A DNA stretch of 64,000 nucleotides from Ceratorhiza oryzae-sativae (lineage: Eukaryota; Basidiomycota; Agaricomycetes; Cantharellales; Ceratobasidiaceae), in NCBI GenBank assembly GCA_030998015.1, contig JARWMV010000007.1:186001-250000 (forward strand), in the 5' to 3' direction. Of this stretch, positions 30,178-39,405 are shown in pieces. The first letter of the stretch is position 1; each line of letters starts with the position of its first letter. The notes under the pieces were generated by a model. It saw nothing but the letters and a program-made list of their open reading frames with translations. It did no database searches and was not told the origin of the DNA. The position numbers and the translations under genes were made by a program.

Positions 30178-30993
30178 TGTCAAGACCCCCTGTTACTATC
30201 CTCTGGTCTTCCTTAAGTAGTGGCTATGTTGATTGTGTTGTCTATTTCTAACTATTGTGTGTCTCTATTCTACAGTGTGTGGTTGAGGACCCTGTGGTGG
30301 AGAAGATAAAGCAAGCTGAGGTCCTCCAGCTTGCTCTCTATTTCTTAAATACTCCACAAGACATGAGTCAGACCTTTCTGCAGTCTGCAGTGTTTACAGG
30401 TCACATGAGTGGTTTGGTCCTGAGTAAACAGTGTGGATACCTCATGTGATTGTCTATAACCCTTATGTAAGTTGCTCTTAGGTTTGTTGCAGCTCCAAAT
30501 CATATAGAGCCACATAAGGTCCCAGGGTCACATGATTTAAGCACCATGGTCATGTGATAACTCACTCCTCACTCCTCATTATGAAGGAGAGATTTAAGAG
30601 GAGCAACTTAGTAAGCACCAAGATAGGCGCTGGGGTCACATGATAACTTGCTCCTCACTCCTCATTACAAAGGAGAGATTTAAGGGGAGTGACTCAGTAA
30701 GCACTCAGCTAAGTGCCAGGGTCATGTGACAACTTGCTCCTTGCTCCTGATTATGAAGGAGAGATGTAAGAGGAGCAACTTAGTAAGCACCAAGATAAGC
30801 ACCAGGGTCATGTAATAACTCACTCCTTGCTCCTCATTACAAGGGAGATATTTAAGAGGAGCAACTTGGTAAGTGCTGAAATAAGTGCCAAGGTCATGTG
30901 ATCTTGTTTACCCCCTGTTTGCCTTGGGAGGTAATGTTACTCATAGTAGATTGACTCCTTAGTTCTGTTATGACTGCTGAGTAGGTCATGACA
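30178..30993 (-). repeat. Element B 5' LTR (816 bp)
   Basis: TGTCAAGACC to GGTCATGACA, followed by TTTTA (30994-30998), matching TTTTA before 7221. It carries one more 86-bp unit than the other LTR. No clear tRNA-type primer-binding site follows it on the coding side (TTATGAAGCAAGC), so self-priming or a decayed site is possible. Confidence 0.88.
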
Positions 30994-31407
30994 TTTTATA
31001 CTATTCTAACCAAGGGAGTGACTAAGTGTACAAGCAGGATGAGTAGGAATGAATGGCAGTGATCAGTCAGCCAGTTGCTAATAATAGTATGTCCATCAGT
31101 CAGCAAGGCAATAAGATGAGTTAGGTGAATGCCAGTTGTCAAGACCCCCCATTACTATCCTTTGGTCTTCCTTAAGTAGTGGCTATGTCAGTTGTGTTGT
31201 CTATTTCTATCTATTGTGTGTCTCTATTCTACAGTGTATGGTTGAGGTCCCTGTGGTGGACAATATAAAGCAAGCTGAGGTCCTCCAGCTTGCTCCCTAT
31301 GTCTTATATACTCCACAAGGTGTGAGTCAGACCTTTCTGCAGTCTGCAGTGTTTACAGGTCATGTGAGTGGCTCAGCCATGAGTAAACAGTGTTGATACC
31401 TCATGTG

Positions 31408-34400
31408 CATCAGGAAACCCCACACAGCTATTTAGTCCCCCAAAGCTAACACATGCTACATAGCCACCCCCATGCCTATTTAGTCTTCCATAGGCACTGG
31501 AGTTGTTGATAGTCCAATTTAGCTACCCAAAGACTATGTTGCAGTAGATGTACTTGGTCTTGAACTAGCATATGCACTCATTAGGCTATAACTGTGGCAT
31601 GCATTTTCATGTCACTTACAATCATTTACTCACAATGATGATCTAGTTGACCATTGGATGCAATATGGAAAATCAACAATGACATTTCAATCAGACATGG
31701 ATTGTATTCAGCAACCTGTCTAATACACATGTGACAACATGATCTTGAAGTACCCACATACTCCCAGATTCCAAAGTGACAGCATAAATGCAAACCAAGA
31801 ACAGGATGGGGTCCAACAAAAAACAAACATGAAAACCAAAACATTTGAAAGCCCAAACCCTCCCTCTAGCATATCCTCTGGTTTTGCCAACCAATTGAGC
31901 AGCCTGGAACATTGATGAAGATAGTTTGTCAGATCCTTGAGATGTGTCAGCATAGGAGCTGAATTCAGACTTGGTGTAGTATGTGAGAGATGGAGTCAAG
32001 CTTTGTGTATGGATTGTGGACATTGGGGAACTTATGTAGGCCAGGCTGGCATTGTTGCACAGGCTTGATATGTCAGGTCTCCTAACCACCTGTGCATGCA
32101 TGCATGAAGGAAGGAGGAGGTGAGAAGGCTGAGCACCAAGTTTGTCAGCAAGTGGTAGTTGAGCCAAGGAGGGGCCAGTGCAACACATTCATGCAAGGCT
32201 GCCATCCAACCCAGAGGTGCCAAAACCAAAATTGCACTGATGTTTTGCAGTGTTGGGTGCTTCAAGTCTGCAGAGCCTATTGTGAAAGACATTAACATCT
32301 AAACAAACAGAACACACAACAAGACAATACTTACTTGACCCATGCCTGACAGCAATTGCAAGCAAACCAGGCTTGTAGAGCTTCTTGGCAAGATTGGCTC
32401 TGCTGGCAAGACCATGGCTGAGCATGGCATGAGCATACAGTAGCATGCACAACACTTGGCTATGCAGAGATTCATGTGCATCAGCCATACATAGTCCCAT
32501 GAAGCAAATCACAACTCTTGAGGTTCAGTTAATGGACAGGAAAGCACCAGATGAGCATATCTGCAATAGGGCAGATCAGTATGGCAGACATGAAGGTGAT
32601 GTTAGGTGTACGAACCATCAGGAGTGCTATGATCAGCTGTACATACACTTTCTGAAGCCTCTTGGTCAACATGCATGTTACCTCATCTACACAACCTCAG
32701 GCTAGTTCACTTGCTGCACTCTCAATTTTTGCCAGCACCACTGGATGGCCCTGGCCTTGCATACAATAGTTCCATGGTTGTTGTATTTGGACACCAACAC
32801 CTTTGACTACAATCCATCCAAGGTGGCTGTATCATGGTCAGACCTGGACCAATCAATGGCATTGACAGGCAAGGGTAGTGGCTGAGTGGTAGAGTTGGTG
32901 GAACCTAGCTGGTGTGCTGTGGGACCTCCTGCATGGAAACAGTCAGGGTAACTCAAGTGCTTGCCACCAGATCTTTTGGAATCAAGCATATGTTGCACTC
33001 ACCCTTTGCCCTTACATCACCCTCCATCTACTCCCCTTGCCTGCATCCCTACTAGCACTGCTCCTACTTGTGAGTGGACTATATCAATCTCAGTATGCAA
33101 TGTCTCAACTAATCTGTACCTGCTGTTGCCTATACCTCTGCCTGTGCCTGCACTAGTGGCTGTTTGTTGGATGTACAAGTGTCAGACTCCCCACCAACTG
33201 TCATCTGATTTCCAGGTTTGTCAGCCACATGCAATATTCAGGGGGTTTTGGACTCTGGGCAATAAGATATTGGTAGACTAGAGCAAAACAGTAGTGATCA
33301 AGTTGAGTATATCAAACTTAATAACCAAAAGGTGGTGACCAGCTTACCTATATTTACAGGCTTGCACAACCCCATGCCCCTCATTGCCCACTGGCCTGTC
33401 TCAATATCTGGCCTGGGTGTTGAGTTTGCATCCTGCATCCTGATATCTGGCCTCTTGCACACTCCCCTGGCTCAGGTGACCTTGGTTTTATCTTCTTCAT
33501 TGCCAATTTCTGGTGCTCCCCTTGTTCATTTATTACTCTGGGCATCCCCAACCTGTGATACCTGTCAGAGCATTTACTCACAAGAATGCTCAGTGCTACA
33601 TTCTGCACTACAAACCAACAGATGTCCAGTCAGCCTTACAGAAAGTTTAGCATATTTGCAAAATGATATGGGAGAAACTGACTCTTGGAAAAGGTTGTAT
33701 TTTTGAGGGTGAGATGCAGGATCTCAAAGATTACAACAAAGAGTGGGGTGGAGATGAAGAGGAAGAGTTCAACAACCAGGAGCCTGAAGATGAGCAGTAA
33801 GCTGGTTTGTGGTGAGGTGTAATAGATTGTACTAACACAAACTTATACTAAAGGTTTGGGCAGCCAGGACCTGGGCCTGAAACATCTAGGGCTTGTCAGA
33901 AATGGTTTGTTGCCAAGTTATACAACTACAATGGTGAAGATTCTGGTACCAAGGCCAATGGTGAGGATGGTTTAGGACAATTTAAGCATAAGAGGAGCAA
34001 TGAATATGGATCACTAACATTTTTCTATTATTTTAGTCTGCTCTGCCAACCTCAAGCAATGCCTCTGTAATTGATTTGTGAAGTACTTGAATTTCTATGT
34101 GCTCCAAATTGTATTATTTCCAGTTCCATTAAATAGTACAAATTTCCTGCTTTCCAACACATATTTCATTAGGTTTTTACACTAAGATTTCAGAGAGATA
34201 CAGGGGTTGCAATATTTCCTCTTATCAGGAGATATTGATTACAACATCACACTGCTCATATCTTGGCAACTGCTTATGCTATCAGAGCGATCTTATGCTC
34301 TATCGATAGCTAATCTTCGGCGGTATCTGCTGCCCAAAGATCATCGCGATCCACCAGATCCTCGTGTCGGAATGGCCCGAAGATCATTAGAATCTTACTG

Positions 34401-35717
34401 GACCATCAATCAAGATCTAATGACTCCAGTGAGTCAGGAGAGCCTCCCAAATTGATCCAGAAGCTTCTCTGACTCACTTTATGACTCACTGAGATGTAGC
34501 CTCTGTTCATTACATGTATATACTATGATAATATGATCTACAAGCCAATAGCAGGTCTCAGATGCATCAACGCCTTCATCCACACCCTGTCTTTACTCTT
34601 ATCCTATACTGGGCTAGGGTGTACCCCAAGTATAGCAGTACCCTCTTTTGATGATCACACTGGCATGCATGCATCTATTTGGCTCTGGAATGCCCTCCTC
34701 AGGGTATAAAAGGACCTCCTCTGAGGCCCTTCCAGACCACTTCCCTCCTCTACTCAACCCAGACTGGTTATTGGTTTCTTTTCTCTTTCTAATTTTCTCT
34801 TGTCTGTGTGTGATTTCTTATATAACTAGCACTGAGGAATAAAGTACCATATTAGTTATATACTGTCTGATTCATTGTATCTTATATACAGAGATATATA
34901 AGGATACAATATTGCCTGATTGAGCATGACATCAAGTACCAGCTATTAGAGGAAATCTAAGTACCTGTAGCTGAGGAAGTACATGCATTAGGCAGCCCAC
35001 CATCTATCCTATAAGCTATTGCTTAAGTCTAGTATTAAGATTAGTATCAGTTAGTCCAAGCAACTAGGGCTGAACTACATTTAAGATATCTAAGGGAACC
35101 TGACCATAGCAGTCTTGCTCTTTATACCTATAAATTAGTCAGTTTACACTGTGAAAGATTAAGACTACCTTGAGTGTTACTTGATTGCATTGCAACTACT
35201 TTGAGCCTTCTTACTCTAGTCTAAGAAGTATTGAGTACAATTAGTGTATACTAACATATCTACATTTGCTTAAGCTCTAGATATTCAAGTGTACCCTGAC
35301 CCATAACAGCAGCAGCCCAGCATGCATCTGTACATATAGACTGAATAGTTATCCACACCCTTTTGTTGATATCTAGAAAACGGGTGTGAGTCACACAGTT
35401 GTTTACTCCTCATAGTACATCAGTCCACTGCTTTAACAACAGGATTTGTGTATTAATTGATCATTATGATGGTGGCTGTTGCCCAATGTGTGCAACTTCA
35501 TCTTCCAAACATATCTAGTACTATACCAGGCCTAAATAGTGTCAATTTAGGTTCTATCTATATGCAAATTAGCACTACATAGTTTCCAGATGCCTAAATA
35601 GCTCAAAATAGCCAAGAGCCAACTATGGCAGACAAAAAACTTGGGGACTTGCCTAAGAGGCCTATGGGCCTAAATAGGGCTAAATATGAATATTTTGGCA
35701 AGTTGAGCCTGCCTGAA
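31408..35717. mobile_element. DNA-transposon-like insertion with subterminal repeats
   Basis: This DNA interrupts an otherwise collinear LTR, with GTG on both sides (31405-31407 and 35718-35720). The left end is CATCAGG and the right end CCTGAA, a short imperfect inverted pair. CTATTTAG is repeated near the left end (31427, 31473) and its complement CTAAATAG near the right end (about 35534, 35594, 35672). Subterminal repeats with a 2-3-bp duplication suggest a CACTA/Plavaka-like element. The interior (31,500-33,990) has short frames with no transposase motif that I recognise. Confidence 0.5.
34001..35308 (+). mobile_element. Long solo LTR (about 1,308 bp), inverted copy of 22998-24303
   Basis: It matches the other copy in reverse along its length and ends CCATAACA. 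The left end reads TGAATATGG where TGTTATGG is expected, and no clean 5-bp duplication is seen. In plus sense, GTATAAAAGG at about 34704 and GAATAAAGT at about 34837 mark promoter and poly-A signal. It is nested in the 31408-35717 insert. Confidence 0.85.
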
Positions 35718-36012
35718 GTGATTGTCTATAACCCTTATGTAAGTTGCTCTTAGGGTTGTTGTGGCTCCAAACCTCATAGAGCCATGTGAGGTCCCAGGGT
35801 CACATGATTTAAGTGCTGAGGTCACATGATAACTTGCTCCTTGCTTCTCATTACAAAGGAGAGATTTAAGAGGGGTGACTTGGTAAGCACAGAGATAAGT
35901 GCCAAGGTCATGTGATCTTGTTTACCACCTGTTTGCCTTGGGAGGTAATGCTACTCATAGTAGATTGACTCCCTAGTTCTGTTATGACTGCTGAGTAGGT
36001 CATGACATCAGT

Positions 36013-36600
36013 GATCAGTAAGCAAGAGACTAATAATAGAGTGTGGCTCAGTAAGCAAGTGGAGGTGCTTACTCATGAAGGGAAAGTGATCAAGCCACAA
36101 GGCAAAAGTGGTGAACAAAGGAGAAATGATGGTTAGCTGCAAGACTTTTGATTGTGGCTCATGACATCAAGTGTTATAATTACCAGCTGCTGTTCAACTG
36201 TTGGGTCCCTACCCAATGTATAACTTTTTATAAAATCCTATCCAGGCTCCCATTACCTCCACAGCTGAGATCAATGAATTTTACACCTTTTGTGCCTGGC
36301 TTTCTGATGATGGTTCAATACTTTTGCATATGGTTGTCTATGCATGGGACTGTGAGGGCACCTGTGGGAGGTGAAGGGATTGCTAGCATTGTGGCTCTTG
36401 TTGACTGGGGGCAAGTGACTTGGTTTCCTTGTTGTGAGGTCAAATGTATGGCACAATAAGGAGAGGATTGGGAATTGCAAGTCATATTCCTATTTTCACA
36501 CACAAATACAACAGCTAGGGTTACTATGATTACTTTCTGTTGGCTTTGAGTGGGTAAAATCTAAATTTCGGCAATGTAATTTCATTCTGTGGTCTAACAT
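36013..36600. other. CpG-poor non-coding flank of the transposon block
   Basis: No supported gene. A 103-codon plus frame (36148-36459) has no recognisable content. The base composition changes within about 36,540-36,620, from essentially no CpG to frequent CpG. Confidence 0.5.
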
Positions 36601-36656
36601 TGTGGTGGTGTCTACATCGCGAAGGCTTGATTCCTACTCTCATTACCAAGCAAGTG

Positions 36657-37460
36657 TTATCCCTTTCCCGCATGTACCGTCAGACCTGTGAGGCTAAGTA
36701 CTACCCACAATAATCCGAAGACCTGCAGTATTCTCCAAATTCCTGAGTCGCGCCGCAGTCTTGATAACGGAGAGTTTGGGTCTTCTCGAGGAATATGTGC
36801 ATACCCCTGCCCCCCAGTTGCTCGTCGCGCGTGGGGAGAAGCATGCGTATAACCACCGCTGGATCGATGATGAGGGTGGCACCCGTGTTCGAAATGGCCT
36901 GCCCGATGCCGTCTAGGCGATTCCCATGCGTGGGTAGCCCGCGGTCGATGGGAGTGCAATGGATCATATGACCACGGCTGCTCTGGGGCCCGGGTATCCG
37001 CTGACGAACTCGCTAGTGTTCGGTCGTATGAACGTCTTACGGCCCGAGTGAGAAAAAACCACACAGTTATTTCAATAGGAATAGCCTTGCCTAAGCCGAT
37101 CGTCATTCAGGGTGGCGTATGCCTCGTTTACTGCCAGGAACTTATCCTTCGTTGTTGCGCTGACGTCAGGATGATACTTCTTACTGAGCTGAGCGAAAAA
37201 GCTGTGTAATCAATTCCACGAGAACAGAAATATGAGCTTACATTGTAGAAGCTAGCCTTTATCTGTCCCTTAGTCGCATTCCGAGGTATGCCCAACGTCT
37301 CGTAGTGAGTCGACAGTAATATCCGAGTTTGTGTAAAGGAGCGAGTGCCCAGCTGCTGACCGCCAAGTCTACATGATATGGTGCCTGTATTTATTCCGAT
37401 GAAAGATGTTGCAAAGAGTGGGCGCCCCGCTGGAGAACTGAACAGTCTTCCTAACGACAT
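36657..37460 (-). CDS. J-domain (DnaJ-like) protein with C-terminal membrane segment, probably mitochondrial
   Basis: This is a co-chaperone that would stimulate an Hsp70 ATPase through its J domain. I infer three exons, 37460-37242, 37188-37091 and 37035-36657, giving about 231 residues. Intron 1 is GT-AG (53 bp) and intron 2 appears to be GC-AG (55 bp). The N-terminal 45 residues are Arg/Ser-rich without acidic residues, like a mitochondrial presequence. The J domain starts [20 protein letters not shown] and contains the essential His-Pro-Asp (KKYHPDVSA), ending [13 protein letters not shown]. The tail has a hydrophobic stretch, [19 protein letters not shown], before the stop. It is the first gene beyond the transposon block. 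Location in the inner membrane is inference. Confidence 0.8.
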
Positions 37461-37922
37461 CGAAGTCAGATGAACGTTTGCTTGGATCGCAAATTGGGTT
37501 CGCCAGCGTCACCCACGTGACAACGTTGTTCGACCCCCCACGACACCAGATATGCTATCATGCTCAAATCCATTCGACAGAGCCTCATAGGGAGACTAGG
37601 TATATCACGGATTCGATACTTTCCGCTACAATAGGTGGTTTTCTAGGGGGACTCGGATGCCATTCAACAAGTGTTAAGTACTAAGTCTTTCGGTTTTCTT
37701 AGCCTTCAATATAGTCGTCCACGGATGACGGGCCTGTTGTGCTCCTCTATTCGCACACGGGACCCGAAGTTTGTGGAAGCTGGTGTGACTTCTGGCCCTG
37801 ATTTCTCAATCGCTCACATGGTACTGCTCTGCTTGGACTCGACATAGACTACCCTGGAATGTTGTCCAAAAGACTCCTATCCTAGCCCGAACAATGACTA
37901 TTACATACCGTTAAACACTTTC

Positions 37923-38300
37923 ATGAATATTGCCAGCTGGAATATTCGTGATATCACCGAATTAGTGAGTCTTGGTCGTAACATGGATCAAACTAGACTC
38001 CCAAGAAATCCACAGGTCTCTGTCAAGTGCATTCGGCCAAATGGATTGATCGGCAGAGATGATGAATATAAAGGAAAGTACAAACAGGCAAGTCGAAAAC
38101 ATGCGTAACCTGTAGTAATTTCGAAAGGCTTACTCGATGTCCTTAAAATAGAAAACTGCTCATGAACTGGAGATACGATGAACTTTGAGTGGTGGCACAC
38201 ATACATTACCTACTTCCTTGGCACAATAAAGGCTATCGACCCCCTTCCATCGCCAGCCTCGCTATACTGTGCGTGAGATCTTAAGGTTGTGAGCAACCAA
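37923..38300 (+). pseudogene. Decayed kinase N-lobe, paralogue of the downstream kinase gene
   Basis: QVSVKCIRPNGLIGRDDEYK parallels VAVKCIRPNEFIGREDEYK of the kinase at 39,685. The preceding SWNIRDITELVS and the following GAACTGGAGATA block also correspond. The downstream exon is full of stops and frame changes, and the catalytic lobe is absent. The donor after DEYKGKYKQ would be GC (GCAAGT). It is a partial tandem duplicate. Confidence 0.6.
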
Positions 38301-39180
38301 GTCAATCCGTTACACGGATTTGCAAAGTATTTTCCAAGCGCTAAGAATAAAGTTACCATTTGTTGGTTGATTCGCTCGACACAATTTGCACATTTTGGCA
38401 CCAAGGGTGGCCTTTTTGGAGCCAATGACGGTGTAAAACGTTTTGAATGATCAATTCGATTCTTATGAAACGCTGATAGTTGAAGTTTACCAGAAGTCAA
38501 AAAACGAACCGCCCGAATTTAACCTCTTCAGAAGGAGTTGGTGGCAACTAAAAGTTCTCCATGTGAGCAAAACTATCCCAAGAACCTATTATACCGCATA
38601 GCTGGCCTTGATTTGCCGTTTCACGACTTCGAGGATGGAAAAGGCTATGACAAGACGGCTTTGTGGGAAGTATGTTTGTTCAAAGACTACCACTGGATTC
38701 GAATAACCGCTCCTACTCCTTTTAGCAATTTATCATGATGGTTGACGAGACAGCTCAAGAGATACAGCGGGTTTTCTGACCAGGTCAATGCACAAATATC
38801 AAATTCGTGTCGTGTTGGAAAATACATTTGCAAACCGACACAACTCAGTGGCAGAGCTTTGTGTACGCCCAGAAATACGCGCGCACTGGACATATGCCTG
38901 TGTCGGGCACTCCTGGGGACATCTAGGTGATAGGTATCTTGATCCACCACGTGAGGATCATACTGCAAACGCGTTCAAGTCAAATGTTTTGCGCCTGATC
39001 ACCTATTATTGAAGCCCAAGTTTCCAAGCATGATGCTGAGTGGTGTTCTATCCTGCGATTTCATGGAGTGTTCGAGTATGGATCCTCGATTGCTATCCTT
39101 CCTTCGCAAGGTGTGTACGTAAGATCCTGGCGTTCGCCCACTGGCTAGTGGGGTGCAGCGCATTCTTTCAGGCTTAAGGC
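38301..39180. other. Intergenic, no gene assigned
   Basis: Two short plus frames (38538-38738 and 38742-38930) look coding-like but match nothing I know and are separated by stops. They may be remains of the duplicated kinase gene or an independent relic. Confidence 0.4.
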
Positions 39181-39405
39181 AATGGCTATTTTATCATCTT
39201 ATATATTGTATTCACACCTAATTCAAAATTCCTCCCGTTTCAAACTACTTGGACGGTCACCTGAACAATATCTCATCGAGTCTGAGGCAGGAATTCGGAG
39301 TTACACTACACTTCCGCGCGTCATCACTAGAATCGTCGGCACAGTGTCGTCTCTAATTTGTGCTGGGTGGACACCAAGAGGCCTTTCACCCTCGGCCCAT
39401 ACGAT

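Larger units (their letters stand above)
7221..30993 (-). mobile_element. Element B: Ty3/gypsy chromovirus with Rep-like cargo, heavily nested
   Basis: Two related LTRs (7221-7950 and 30178-30993) enclose a minus-strand gag-pol and three extra genes. TTTTA is present just outside both ends (7216-7220 and 30994-30998). A polypurine tract abuts the 7,950 LTR on the coding side, so 30178-30993 is the 5' LTR. Order along the coding strand: LTR, gag (30056), pol with protease, RT, RNase H, integrase and chromodomain (to 22311), gene Y, antisense gene X, Rep-like gene, polypurine tract, LTR. Later insertions are at 8528-9185, 10700-11350, 12052-20772, 21163-21649, 22998-24303, 24911-25429 and 26546-27219. 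Subtracting them and their duplications leaves about 10.7 kb. All genes carry nonsense changes, so the element is dead. Confidence 0.8.
31137..36007 (-). mobile_element. Solo LTR of the element B family, split by a 4.3-kb insertion
   Basis: The left half (31137-31407) and right half (35718-36007) join into one LTR of the 7221/30178 family. Flanks CCAGT (31132-31136) and TCAGT (36008-36012) are a target duplication with one transition. Confidence 0.85.

Noticed and set aside
32000..33800. Possible spliced host gene in the DNA-transposon-like insert
   Set aside because: Several 80-160-codon frames exist on both strands, but none join through plausible introns or show a domain, and the stretch is CpG-poor like dead transposon DNA.
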